From CALJFL01 sp047633055 (GTDB lineage Bacteria; Pseudomonadota; Gammaproteobacteria; Pseudomonadales; Halieaceae): DNA of 64,000 bases. Each line of letters opens with the position of its first letter. Position 1 is the first letter of the stretch. The translations under genes and the position numbers were made by a program. Shown here in pieces: positions 17,481-26,759 of the stretch. Location: assembly GCA_047633055.1 (NCBI GenBank), contig JBLIEI010000003.1, positions 1 through 64,000 on the forward strand, in the 5' to 3' direction. A model generated the notes under the pieces. It saw only the letters and a list, made by a program, of their open reading frames with translations. It was not told the DNA's origin and did not search any database.

Positions 17481-18653
17481 TCAGGCTAGAGAAGCTACGC
17501 TCTTCAGTATCAAGCGCACCAACTCTGCTTGTCGCGATGCGCCAGTTTTAGCAAACACGGATTTGAGTTGCGCTCTCGCGGTGTGCGGCGAAATACTCTG
17601 AACCTCTGAGATATCTGCCAGACTCAGACCTCGCGAAAGCAATATCGACAGATTAGCCTCCGCTGGAGTGAGTTCAAACAACTTGCTCAAAATGTGTTGT
17701 GAGGCGGTTTCGCGGAGGTCGGGGTCACTGATAAAAACGGTGGCACGGGGGCTGGATTGTCCCTCCCCCCACTGTCTGATCGGGACTGGCCGAATAATGA
17801 GACCCAGATCCGCCCGTCCTTCTTCTCGTGGGATACGCAGAGCACGGACCATGGCTGGTTCTTCGGCCAATTGTGTACCCAGAATAGCGGCTATAGTCTC
17901 TTGCAATTCGCGGTCTATGTCGCGACCCGCCAGATGCAGGCGTTCACCACGTATGCTGAGCCCCCCGCTTTGCAGCAACAGAGCATCGGCGACTGCATTC
18001 GTATTGGTAACGCGGCCCTGTTCGTCCAGAATAACAGTGGCTACGGCTAGCTGGTCAACGGCGCCAGAGTAAATATCGCGCTCGGAAGTTGTGCGGCTGA
18101 GTTGAGAGTACAGGTGAATCGCTCTTGCGAGGTGCGGAGTAATTAGCTCCAAAAGGGTTTTATCCTCGGTATCGAACAAAGGCTCTTGTCGGCGGCGGGA
18201 GAACCTCAATCGGGCCAGCATGCCGCCCGGTTCCTGAGTGTCCACCCCCAAGATCCTGAACAAATCAATTGGCAGCAGGTATTGGCGGTAATATTCAGTA
18301 AGCTCAAGCTCACTTTCTGGCACCAGATCCTCAAGACTGACGACCTGATCCCGTGGCAAATTGACGAAGGGGTCCAGCGCAAAAAATTCTTCCCGGTAGG
18401 CGGTGAGTTCCCAGTCGCCAGGGTCGCCTGAATCGGCGCGTTGCGGATTGTTTGTGGGGTCCGGGCGGATACTGTTTAAAATGACGCCCAAGTCGCCCTC
18501 AGCAGGTGGCCTCAGCACCAGCGATACAACTTGGGCGTCAAATATTTCTCTGAGACAGGGTAGGGCGCTTTGCCACGGCGGGTCTTCTATCGCCCCTTGG
18601 TAAATCATGCTTATCAGTTCGTTGTAACGGAGGTCAATATCGGCTGTCTTCAT
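17481..18653 (-). CDS. LuxR-family HTH transcriptional regulator
   Basis: A 390-residue regulator. The C-terminal 65 residues are a GerE/LuxR helix-turn-helix (LFELTPAEANLSILLSRGLS, ISPHTARAQLKSVFAKTGAS). The N-terminal 300 residues have no domain I can name with confidence, but a PAS-like stretch lies near residues 210-260 (VATVILDEQGRVTNTNAVA). This layout is common in Proteobacteria and usually responds to a small molecule. It lacks the autoinducer-binding domain of quorum-sensing LuxR proteins. It lies 20 bp after the DUF1631-GGDEF-EAL gene, so the two probably share a transcript. Its 3' end abuts the fnr remnant. Confidence 0.85.
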   Translation of the reverse strand: MKTADIDLRYNELISMIYQGAIEDPPWQSALPCLREIFDAQVVSLVLRPPAEGDLGVILNSIRPDPTNNPQRADSGDPGDWELTAYREEFFALDPFVNLPRDQVVSLEDLVPESELELTEYYRQYLLPIDLFRILGVDTQEPGGMLARLRFSRRRQEPLFDTEDKTLLELITPHLARAIHLYSQLSRTTSERDIYSGAVDQLAVATVILDEQGRVTNTNAVADALLLQSGGLSIRGERLHLAGRDIDRELQETIAAILGTQLAEEPAMVRALRIPREEGRADLGLIIRPVPIRQWGEGQSSPRATVFISDPDLRETASQHILSKLFELTPAEANLSILLSRGLSLADISEVQSISPHTARAQLKSVFAKTGASRQAELVRLILKSVASLA

Positions 18654-18673
18654 TGAGTAGACGCCGCCTGGTT

Positions 18674-21600
18674 TTACTTGTCGATGCTCGCCAGTTCCGC
18701 GGCGACCTCGGAGAGCAATTTCGGGTGCCCGATACCCCAGCCCTGAAGATAATCCACGCCAATGATATTTAACTGTTCGATAATTTCTTCATTCTCAACT
18801 GACTCCGCTATGGTTTCCTGACCTAAGAAGTGGGCGAGATCATTGATCGATTTTGCCATGGCGAAATCATTGCGGTTGTTGTGAATATTGGTGATAAAAG
18901 TGCCATCGATTTTTACGTAGTCCACGGGCAGTTCACGCAGGTAGTTGTGGCTCGCCAGCCCGGTGCCGAAATCATCAATAGAAAACTTACAGCCAATGTT
19001 GCGGAAAATACGCACAAAGTCCGCGGCTTTTACCAAGTTGGATATGGTCCCTGTTTCGGTAATTTCGAAGCACAACTTACTGGTGCCGACGCCAAATTCA
19101 GAGATCTGCTCAAGCAAGTAATCCATGAATGCGTCGTCTGTGACACTGGTGCCCGACAGGTTAATAGCAAGATTAGGGACCACTTTCTGTGCGTCCATTA
19201 GTGAACTGATCCAGCTGAACGCCTCTTTAACGACCCATCGATCTACCAGGCTCATAAAGCCGCAGCGTTCAGCCGACTCAATAAACTCCTCTGGCGAGCC
19301 TAGGGTGCCGTCCGGATTGCTCAAGCCCAGCAGTAGTTCATAGTGGGCAGATACCTCTTCACCACTGACAACAGTGCTTTGGACAATAGGCTGTGCCCGG
19401 AGTACGAAACGATCTGTGGCCAATGCCTGTTCCAGTTCGAGTCGACTATTTTCCAGGTCTTTCTTGGAGCGCAGCACCAGTTCCTGATCCTGAGTATATT
19501 CCACCACCCGGTTGCGGCCCTGTTCCTTGGCAATTTGCATTGCACCGCGCGCATCCGCCAGAACATCTTCCACTTTGGTGCTGGCCGAGAGTAGCGGTGC
19601 AACGCCAATGGATACCGTAAAAGAGACGTTCTCATTCTCTATCTCTACACTGCTGGATTCGATGTCGACGCGGACTTTTTCCGCGAATTCGATAGCTTTT
19701 TCCATCTCTTTATCGACCAACAGAATGGCGAACTCGTCGCCCCCGAGTCGGGCAGAAGCGGTTTTTTTGCCGTGTAGTTGAGAGAGTAACTTAGCGAACT
19801 CTAGCAGCACCAGATCACCGTTGACCTGGTCGTAAACCTCGTTAACCAGGCTGAATTGATCTATATTGATGTAAAGAACCGCGTGTTGAGACGCCTTGCG
19901 ATGGGCGTGCCCCAGGGTCCGTTTCATCTGATCCAGGAAGATATCTCTATTGATTAGTTTGGTCAGGGCGTCGTGATTGCGGTCGAAGTTCAGCGTCTTT
20001 TGCACATGCTCTAATGTGCCGTACATACTTTCGTCGATCACTGACATTTCGTCTGCTGGAGCCGGGGGTTTGGCTCCTCGGCTGAGATGGCGAGCCAGTT
20101 GCACATTGCTCATGTCTGCGTTCTTTTGGCCACGATCATTGACGAAAACATACCGATCTCCGTCCTCGTTGATCCAGACCAGTTGCATACGCTGCTTTTT
20201 ACCGGCTTTGTTGCGGTAGTTCAGCCAACTGCCTGTTTCCAGCTCTTCGACCCGCTTGACCCAGCGACGTAAGCGTGGAAGCTGTTCAATCCGAGCCCGT
20301 CGCTCGATCGCAGTGACTATTGCCGGACGAGGCGCAATCGGTATAGTTTGTATGGGCTGGTTGCCGGCGATGGTTGCCTGCAATTGATCCAGTACCGCTT
20401 CATGGGCGATGTTGGCGGGCAGCGCTGCGCCAATCTGCTGTCGAATCATGTCGATTAGCGGTTCAGCTTCCAGTCCCCTCTGCAATTGCGTTTCGTTGTC
20501 TACTTGTCCCTGTTGCTGCTGGTAGAGCCACTGTGATACCAGGGCCAGGGTTCTCAATTGCTCCTTCCAACCCTCGCTATCCGCGCCTTCCTTGACGTGG
20601 GTGAGAACTAACAGATCGCGCCAGCCATGTTCAATCAGGTCTTTCAGCACCTTTGGAGTTTCAGGTGGCGAGATATAATGGCCTACAGCGTTCTCCACCG
20701 CTTGCTTCGAATTGCTGAGTTTCTCTTGCCCCTGTTGAGTGCGAACCACACGTTCTACGTTGCGAGAATGGGCGCGCTCCTGTTGCTCTATTAGCTTATC
20801 TATCTTACCCAGGGCATGATCAAATACAGTGCTGTCGTCGTCATAGTCATTGACGATCTGTTCAACGATCTCTCCCAATCGTCCTTCCAGAGCTCGATTG
20901 GGAAAGTTGGCGGCGCTGGATAATTTGGACAGTTTGTCTACCACCGAGCGAGCGGCGTGATCGCGATCCAAAAAGAATCTGGGCTCCATCAAGGCCAGTT
21001 TAGCCAGCGGTATTTGCAGATTGCTCAGGGTCGGCTTAAGCTCGTTACTGACGTCAAGCTGCGAGCGAATGGTGCCGAACAGGTTGTCCACCAGGTCGAG
21101 TTGGTTGAGGCTAACATCGCTAAGCCCAGTGGTATCTTCCAGTCCGCCAATCTGGCCACTATTCGCGGACAGATACTCGCGCAGCGAAGCGGCCTGCTGG
21201 AGGTCATTGCGGACCTCAGCATTGCGCTGCAATGCACCCAGGGCCGACGCAATGGCCTGAGGATCTGCAAGCCGTGGTTCTCCGCCTGCACCCTGTGCGG
21301 TCGCACCAGTGCTCTGCTCAACGGTTCCTTCGTTCTCACGTTTGAAATTCAGCGCATCTATTACCGAGCGATATAAATTATTGGGATCCAGGTGTTTACT
21401 AATTTTGTCGACAACCCCTTCAACGACCTGCTCAATCATGTTGCCGGTTTGTTGGTGTGACCCTTTGTTGGTGTTTTCCGCGGCGTTTATCAGATGCTCG
21501 CCAAACTGGCGTTCATTCTTTTCGGGTGCTGCCAGTGGCGGTTTTGGATCGGACGCGAGCGCACGCTTGTGCTCTATTTTGGGGACAACGCTACGGCTTT

Positions 21601-22627
21601 TCTCCGCCTGCTGCAGCAAACTTCCTTTGTTGATGATCTCTGCCTCAAGGTGAGGTCGGACACCGTGCTGTGCCAAGCTAGCATTCAACGGGCTGTAGTA
21701 ATTGTCCAGTTCGCGAATAAACTCGTTGACAAAAAAACCCAATATTTCGGGGACCACCGACTTTGGAATGCCCTGGCCGTCTATTGATGCTTTGAAAGCG
21801 CGGCACAATTCAGCGACGTGCACCGGCAGGCGAACCTTCAGGGGATCTGCCTGAAACAATGTCGCAACCCGAATTATCAGGGCCTCGAGGGCAACCTGAT
21901 GGAGTTCCTCGCCAATACCGATCATGCGGTCTATGGCCAAAAAATCCTCAAATTCATTGATATCGATCAGATCCAAAGAGCCGTCTGCGCGCTTTTGCCA
22001 ATCTTGCCTGCCTTGTTCCTGCGGCGTCAGGTCCTCGTACAGGCGGCCTATACACTGTTTAAAAGAATCGATCAGGCCTCGCCCGTTGCGCCTCACCGCA
22101 TTCAGGGCTTCATAGTAGACATTGTGTCCAGAGGAACTGGTTTGGGTCGAGGTGGATAGGTCGAACAGGTGATCCACCAGATGCATTATGAACAGCTGTA
22201 GGCGCTCGTCCAGTAGGGTGAGGCTCTGTGTCTGAAGTTTTTGTAGCAATTGCGCCCTTTGCACATCAGAGTAGTCGCGGGCCACTGCTGTGGGTACCAG
22301 ATCAGTTGATGAGGAAAGTGCGGACAGGCAGCGTTGGGCGTCGTCCAGTAGACGATCCTTCAGGGTGAGAGATATACCATCATCACGGTTGTTGACAACG
22401 ATCACGTCGAGGCTAACCGGTGTACCCGCAATTTGCTTGCAGTGCAGCCGGGCCTGATAGCCCTCGCGGAGGCGCATACGATGTGCGGTGGCTTGCAGCC
22501 CAGTGTCACTGGGTCGCATTTCCAACTGCTCGCCCTCCTCCAGGGACAGATCACCGTCGAGCAGAAAAGCGTCGTCCAACTCTAGCGAGACCGTGAGTGC
22601 ATTTGATTGTGGTCGCTGCTCAGCCAT
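18674..22627 (-). CDS. DUF1631 protein with GGDEF and EAL domains (cyclic-di-GMP signalling)
   Basis: A 1317-residue cytoplasmic protein. Residues about 1-100 are beta-rich and unassigned. About 100-800 is the long, mostly helical DUF1631 region, Gln- and Glu-rich. A GGDEF domain follows (about 880-1035) with RLGGDEFAIL intact near residue 960, and an EAL domain (about 1080-1310). In the EAL domain the metal and catalytic motifs LAINLSG, CFEITETG, IDDFGTG, YVKIDG and AESVEN are present. The substrate-binding signature E-x-L-x-R instead reads ELLLG, with Gly for Arg. No I-site RxxD precedes GGDEF. It may make, degrade or merely bind c-di-GMP. DUF1631 is otherwise of unknown function. It is followed closely by the LuxR-type gene. 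Confidence 0.88.
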   Translation of the reverse strand: MAEQRPQSNALTVSLELDDAFLLDGDLSLEEGEQLEMRPSDTGLQATAHRMRLREGYQARLHCKQIAGTPVSLDVIVVNNRDDGISLTLKDRLLDDAQRCLSALSSSTDLVPTAVARDYSDVQRAQLLQKLQTQSLTLLDERLQLFIMHLVDHLFDLSTSTQTSSSGHNVYYEALNAVRRNGRGLIDSFKQCIGRLYEDLTPQEQGRQDWQKRADGSLDLIDINEFEDFLAIDRMIGIGEELHQVALEALIIRVATLFQADPLKVRLPVHVAELCRAFKASIDGQGIPKSVVPEILGFFVNEFIRELDNYYSPLNASLAQHGVRPHLEAEIINKGSLLQQAEKSRSVVPKIEHKRALASDPKPPLAAPEKNERQFGEHLINAAENTNKGSHQQTGNMIEQVVEGVVDKISKHLDPNNLYRSVIDALNFKRENEGTVEQSTGATAQGAGGEPRLADPQAIASALGALQRNAEVRNDLQQAASLREYLSANSGQIGGLEDTTGLSDVSLNQLDLVDNLFGTIRSQLDVSNELKPTLSNLQIPLAKLALMEPRFFLDRDHAARSVVDKLSKLSSAANFPNRALEGRLGEIVEQIVNDYDDDSTVFDHALGKIDKLIEQQERAHSRNVERVVRTQQGQEKLSNSKQAVENAVGHYISPPETPKVLKDLIEHGWRDLLVLTHVKEGADSEGWKEQLRTLALVSQWLYQQQQGQVDNETQLQRGLEAEPLIDMIRQQIGAALPANIAHEAVLDQLQATIAGNQPIQTIPIAPRPAIVTAIERRARIEQLPRLRRWVKRVEELETGSWLNYRNKAGKKQRMQLVWINEDGDRYVFVNDRGQKNADMSNVQLARHLSRGAKPPAPADEMSVIDESMYGTLEHVQKTLNFDRNHDALTKLINRDIFLDQMKRTLGHAHRKASQHAVLYINIDQFSLVNEVYDQVNGDLVLLEFAKLLSQLHGKKTASARLGGDEFAILLVDKEMEKAIEFAEKVRVDIESSSVEIENENVSFTVSIGVAPLLSASTKVEDVLADARGAMQIAKEQGRNRVVEYTQDQELVLRSKKDLENSRLELEQALATDRFVLRAQPIVQSTVVSGEEVSAHYELLLGLSNPDGTLGSPEEFIESAERCGFMSLVDRWVVKEAFSWISSLMDAQKVVPNLAINLSGTSVTDDAFMDYLLEQISEFGVGTSKLCFEITETGTISNLVKAADFVRIFRNIGCKFSIDDFGTGLASHNYLRELPVDYVKIDGTFITNIHNNRNDFAMAKSINDLAHFLGQETIAESVENEEIIEQLNIIGVDYLQGWGIGHPKLLSEVAAELASIDK

Positions 22628-22735
22628 TTGAACCTGTAGAGTGAATTGTTTGTAGCTCCGATCGAGTCGTAAAACTTGCTAGCATTTACCCAAAACAGTA
22701 TACCGTGAACCCGTTGTGTAACAAGCACTTACAGG

Positions 22736-24955
22736 CTAAGCGGAGCACTTCTTGCGCACCGATTTCAGCTTTTTCTTGAACCGTTGCTTGTAGTCGTAAT
22801 AGTGGAATGGCACCTTCCACAATGGCCCGAGGGAGCGCCCGAAGTGTGCTTCATAGCATTCGATGAACTGTTGGCGGTCCGGCCAGTTCAATTTGTAGGC
22901 AATTCTGATCAAATCGAGAAGGCGATGACGCGTCCTTATCCGTGAGCCCGGACCGTGCCAGATCCATGCTCTGCCAATGTCAATTGCTGTTGGGGTTACC
23001 TCGCCGAGCTCATTGACCGCCAGCATCAGGTTGCCGGACGACAGGTCTCGATGAACAATCTGTTTATTATGCATGTTGCAGACAAATTGACTGAGCAACT
23101 CAAACCACTGGGCTTTGGTGAGGCCTCGATAGTTGCTGTCGCCCCGATTCAGGGCCACATAAACATCACGGCAGGAAAACGCATCCGGGACGAATTCGCA
23201 GAGGTACCAGGAGTCTTGAATTCCGGGTCTGGTATGCCGTTCGTGAAACGCCACGGGTAGCGGTGTGGAAACCCCGCGGCTCAGCATGGCGCAGGCATTA
23301 TTCCAGTGTCGTCTGCCCTTACTGGGGAGGAATCGATAGGTGAGTCGTTTGATGCCCTTTACGCGGTTCTGTTTAACCGTGATTTCTTTGCCAGGAGCCC
23401 GGGGGTCGGCAATATTCCAAAGGCGATTACGGGCATCTCGGAGTACCCGCAACTCAGGCATTGCCGAGATTTTGTCGCCATCCAGTGCAGATATTGCCGC
23501 CAAATCGTCTATTTGATGATCGCGTCTCAACATGTGAGCACTGGTCCAGGAGGAGGTTGTGTGGCTAATTGAGCGGTGATGCTCGGAACACAATTGAATC
23601 TTCCCGTCTGGTGACAGTGCCTTGATATCTGCACTCAGTTGATGGGTAAACGCTATCAACAGTGGTTGTTCACAGACCACTGCTGGTGGTGACAGCTGGA
23701 CCCCCGCGCTGTTGTGAAACGTTGCGTCAGCAAGGGCGGCGGGCGGGAAGATTTTAGCGATCGGGTAGCTCTGTCCGTCCCGGCACCAAGCAATGTGTAT
23801 CGTTTTCAGATCAGTCTGCTGCAGCTTATAAACGCTCAGGCCGTCTACCTGGTGATGGGTGCTTACGATACGCGCCCCGGCGAGCAGGCTGCGGCAGTAA
23901 GCCAGAGTGCGAAACCCTGGCGTAAGGGTGAAATCCTCCCGCTGGCCACGCACACGGTAGTAATAGCTGACCTGGTCAATCACCGGGTAGTCAGGACAGG
24001 AATCGTCAATCAGTCCGTCCCGGTTGCAGATCAGAGGCCCCCAATAGACCTGTCTCAATACACCGCTGGAGGCGGCTAATAACAGATAACGCAGCATATA
24101 ATCCGCTTGTTTTTGGCCCGGCCACGGCGAGCGGCGACTGAGCCGCTTGCTGGTCCAGCAGGTGTAGGTGCAGATCAGTTCCATGGCCCCGCGTTGCTTG
24201 CCGATCACATCCAGAACCCGTGCTTTTTTGATCAGGTTCAGCTTTAACAAGCGGGTCGCTGCTCGCCCGAATACCCGATGATCGAACGCCTCGGGTTCCA
24301 CTACGCGTTCCACGAACAGGTTGTCGGTATGAACCTCGGGGCTGCGTCCCAGGGTTTGAATAAATGATAGATAGGCGGCGTTATACAAGGGCTCGAAGTC
24401 AGATACATTGGCCCCTGCCAGTCTTACACCGGCCGCCGCAGCCCGCTCCAGAGCGATATCCCACGCCACCAGGAAGGTTCGGGAAGAAAATCCTGACCAT
24501 CGCCCCCGGTTAGGGGTGTTGCCAATCTCGAACAGCTCAATGCGATTTGAATAGCGCTTGAAAACATGATCGAGAAATTGTAGCCAGCGTTGTTGAGCCT
24601 CGGGTTCCGTGGTCAGTGCCTCGGCCTCTGACAGCGGTGGGAATATATCCAATAGAACGTGAAAGTTCTCGTCCAGTAGCCGTTCCAAAAGCCGCTCCGC
24701 CGGCGCTTCGGGACTGTCATAGCAAAAATCCATGCGGACATGATCAACGCCGAGTTCTTGCAGTCTGGCGATGATGTAGTCATCGATAGCGGGGTCTTCG
24801 GCGGGCGCTACGTTTACGCCAAAAAAATCGATAGGGATGGTGTGGGGTTCTGGCAAGGGTGACTGGCGCAGCCAACTGCCGATCTCTGTCAGCGAACGTA
24901 AAAACTGCAGCCCCGCAACTGGGTAGCCAAACAACGGGTGTAACAATTTATTCAA
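22736..24955 (-). CDS. Glycosidase-like TIM barrel fused to a lipopolysaccharide-kinase-like domain
   Basis: A 739-residue protein of unusual composition. Residues about 45-400 resemble a glycoside hydrolase (GH39/GH5-like) barrel: IDFFGVNVAP, then GVDHVRMDFCYD, LFEIGNTPNRGRWSGF (a possible acid/base Glu) and later YMLRYLLLAASSG. A variable beta-rich part follows. The last 200 or so residues form a Kdo/InaA-type kinase: LCEFVPDAFSCRD, then the catalytic loop IVHRDLSSGNLML near residue 633 and AIDIGRAW in place of DFG. No signal peptide is evident, so both domains probably act in the cytoplasm. The protein may modify or sense a cell-surface glycan or its lipid-linked precursor, but this is inference. 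It is monocistronic on the minus strand. Confidence 0.7.
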   Translation of the reverse strand: MNKLLHPLFGYPVAGLQFLRSLTEIGSWLRQSPLPEPHTIPIDFFGVNVAPAEDPAIDDYIIARLQELGVDHVRMDFCYDSPEAPAERLLERLLDENFHVLLDIFPPLSEAEALTTEPEAQQRWLQFLDHVFKRYSNRIELFEIGNTPNRGRWSGFSSRTFLVAWDIALERAAAAGVRLAGANVSDFEPLYNAAYLSFIQTLGRSPEVHTDNLFVERVVEPEAFDHRVFGRAATRLLKLNLIKKARVLDVIGKQRGAMELICTYTCWTSKRLSRRSPWPGQKQADYMLRYLLLAASSGVLRQVYWGPLICNRDGLIDDSCPDYPVIDQVSYYYRVRGQREDFTLTPGFRTLAYCRSLLAGARIVSTHHQVDGLSVYKLQQTDLKTIHIAWCRDGQSYPIAKIFPPAALADATFHNSAGVQLSPPAVVCEQPLLIAFTHQLSADIKALSPDGKIQLCSEHHRSISHTTSSWTSAHMLRRDHQIDDLAAISALDGDKISAMPELRVLRDARNRLWNIADPRAPGKEITVKQNRVKGIKRLTYRFLPSKGRRHWNNACAMLSRGVSTPLPVAFHERHTRPGIQDSWYLCEFVPDAFSCRDVYVALNRGDSNYRGLTKAQWFELLSQFVCNMHNKQIVHRDLSSGNLMLAVNELGEVTPTAIDIGRAWIWHGPGSRIRTRHRLLDLIRIAYKLNWPDRQQFIECYEAHFGRSLGPLWKVPFHYYDYKQRFKKKLKSVRKKCSA

Positions 24956-25083
24956 AGGACAATCCGGGCATGGCCGGTCTCAAGTAGTGCTGACAAGCCA
25001 TGATTATATCACCGGTAGGCAGAGCCAAGGCGATGAATTGCGTCGGGCTGAAGTAGGCCGCGGCACACATGCCAATACCTCAG

Positions 25084-25872
25084 TTAGTCTGCCGCTGGGC
25101 CAGGCCCATTACCGGCTTCGAGAAAGGCTGGTTTCTCACCGCCACCATGGACGGCGATACTGGTACCGCTGATATATGCTGCGAGTGGAGAGGCGAGAAA
25201 CAGGCAGGCGTTGCCAATATCTTTAGGTATAGCCATTCGTCCCATGGGAATAGTTTTGCCAACGGCAGCGATGCCGCTCTCATCACCGTAATGCAGGTGC
25301 GATTGCTCGGTTTTGGTTAGTCCTACGATTACCGCATTAACCCTCACCTTCGGCGCCCACTCTACCGCCAGTGATGCCCCGAGATTTACCAACCCCGCTT
25401 TTGCCGCACCATACGCCGCGGTGCCGGGAGACGGTCGCAGCATACTGACGCTGGCGATATTAATAATTGAGCCTCCTTCGTCCTGTTGTTGCATGACGGC
25501 ATTAGCCGCCTGACTGAAGTTCAAAGGGGCAATCAGGTTGAGTTGAATAATAGCCTCTGAAAAGCGGGGCGAGGCGGTTGCAGCCTCCGCGTAAGGAGCC
25601 CCACCGGCATTGTTGACTAGAGTGTCCAGCTGGCCAAACAGGGCAACAGCGTGGGCGATACAGGTCTGGATTTGCTCGTAGTCCCTGACATCGCAGGTAA
25701 AAAAGTGTGCCTCTTTACCGTCAATATTGGGTAGGTGATCGGGTTCATGACGCCCGCAGATCAAAACCTCAGCTCCTGCGCGTAAAAAGCACTCGGTTAT
25801 TCCCCGGCCAATACCCTTGCCGCCGCCTGTTACCAGTACCGCTTTACCCGTGAGTTGCAAGGGGTGGTTCAT
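25084..25872 (-). CDS. Short-chain dehydrogenase/reductase (SDR) family protein
   Basis: A 262-residue classical SDR. It has the nucleotide-binding TGGGKGIGRG motif, the CDV strand end, NNAGG, the catalytic Ser (ASVSM region), and Y-x-x-x-K (YGAAKAG). The tail ISGTSIAVHGGGEKPAFLEA is distinctive of one SDR subgroup. The ATG at 25872 is preferred because AAGGAG lies at the right distance upstream; the frame stays open to 25929. It likely oxidises or reduces a hydroxyl or keto group with NAD(P). It is divergent from the F420 operon with about 200 bp between starts, so shared control is possible. SDR enzymes use nicotinamides, so direct F420 use is not expected. Confidence 0.87.
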   Translation of the reverse strand: MNHPLQLTGKAVLVTGGGKGIGRGITECFLRAGAEVLICGRHEPDHLPNIDGKEAHFFTCDVRDYEQIQTCIAHAVALFGQLDTLVNNAGGAPYAEAATASPRFSEAIIQLNLIAPLNFSQAANAVMQQQDEGGSIINIASVSMLRPSPGTAAYGAAKAGLVNLGASLAVEWAPKVRVNAVIVGLTKTEQSHLHYGDESGIAAVGKTIPMGRMAIPKDIGNACLFLASPLAAYISGTSIAVHGGGEKPAFLEAGNGPGPAAD

Positions 25873-26075
25873 TGCTATCATCTCCTTATAAACGGCTGTC
25901 GCCAGCTTGTTATTGGACATAGTTTTCAATAATATATCAGAGCATTTTGCATCCTAACGCAATTGTCAGAGTTGAAACATCGACACTTTGTTATTCGAAA
26001 CCCGGTATGGGTGCTATTCAACAGCAGTCGCGAATACTGTACTCACCATCACTTTGTAAACTTGGAAACATTATT

Positions 26076-26759
26076 ATGACGACAGAGACACTGCCAGTAT
26101 TGGCTATTTTGGGCGGTACTGGCGATCTTGGCACGGGCTTGGCCCGCCGCTGGGCGCAGGCGGGTTATCAAGTCATTATTGGCTCCCGTACGCTGGAGAA
26201 GGCTGAGGCAGCCACTGCGGATCTGCGAGATATTATGGCGGAAAGGGGAGTCGGGGATGTGTCGGTATCCGCGATGGAAAATCTCGCGGCGGCGGAAGCG
26301 GCGGACATCGTGACGCTTACCGTCCCGTTTAGTCATCAGGCCAGCACCCTGGAGTATGTTAAAGCCGCGCTGCAAGGCAAGATACTTATCGATGTGACGG
26401 TACCCCTGGTACCGCCCAAAGTCGCGCGAGTACAGCTCCCCGAGCAGGGCAGTGCCGGACAGATAGCTCAGGAGATCCTCGGCGAGGAAGTCTCAGTGGT
26501 GTCTGCTTTTCAAAATGTTGCTGCCCACCATCTGCAAGAGGGTCAGGGTTTGAACTGTGATGTGCTGGTCTGTGGCAACAAAAAAGTGGCTCGGGCCCGC
26601 GTGATCGAACTGGTCGAGGCGGCCGGGATGAAGGGTTACCATGCAGGGATGATTCCAAACTCAGCTGCGGCAGAGGCACTGACTTCAGTGCTGATTACCA
26701 TTAATAAGCAATATGGATGTCATGCGGGTATCAAAATCAGTGGTCTGGACGATGACTAA
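26076..26759 (+). CDS. npdG: NADPH-dependent F420 reductase (Fno/NpdG type)
   Basis: A 227-residue oxidoreductase that transfers hydride between NADPH and coenzyme F420 and so supplies reduced F420. The Rossmann motif LGGTGDLGTGLA, then IIGSRTLEKAE (binding of the NADP phosphate), AADIVTLTVPF and the downstream VSAFQNVAAHHLQ are typical of F420:NADP oxidoreductases. The ATG at 26076 is chosen since it precedes the Rossmann strand by about ten residues; the frame is open to 25947 without any conserved sequence. It is the first gene of the F420 operon and overlaps cofE by one base (TAATG), which ties it strongly to F420 metabolism. Confidence 0.9.
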   Translation: MTTETLPVLAILGGTGDLGTGLARRWAQAGYQVIIGSRTLEKAEAATADLRDIMAERGVGDVSVSAMENLAAAEAADIVTLTVPFSHQASTLEYVKAALQGKILIDVTVPLVPPKVARVQLPEQGSAGQIAQEILGEEVSVVSAFQNVAAHHLQEGQGLNCDVLVCGNKKVARARVIELVEAAGMKGYHAGMIPNSAAAEALTSVLITINKQYGCHAGIKISGLDDD

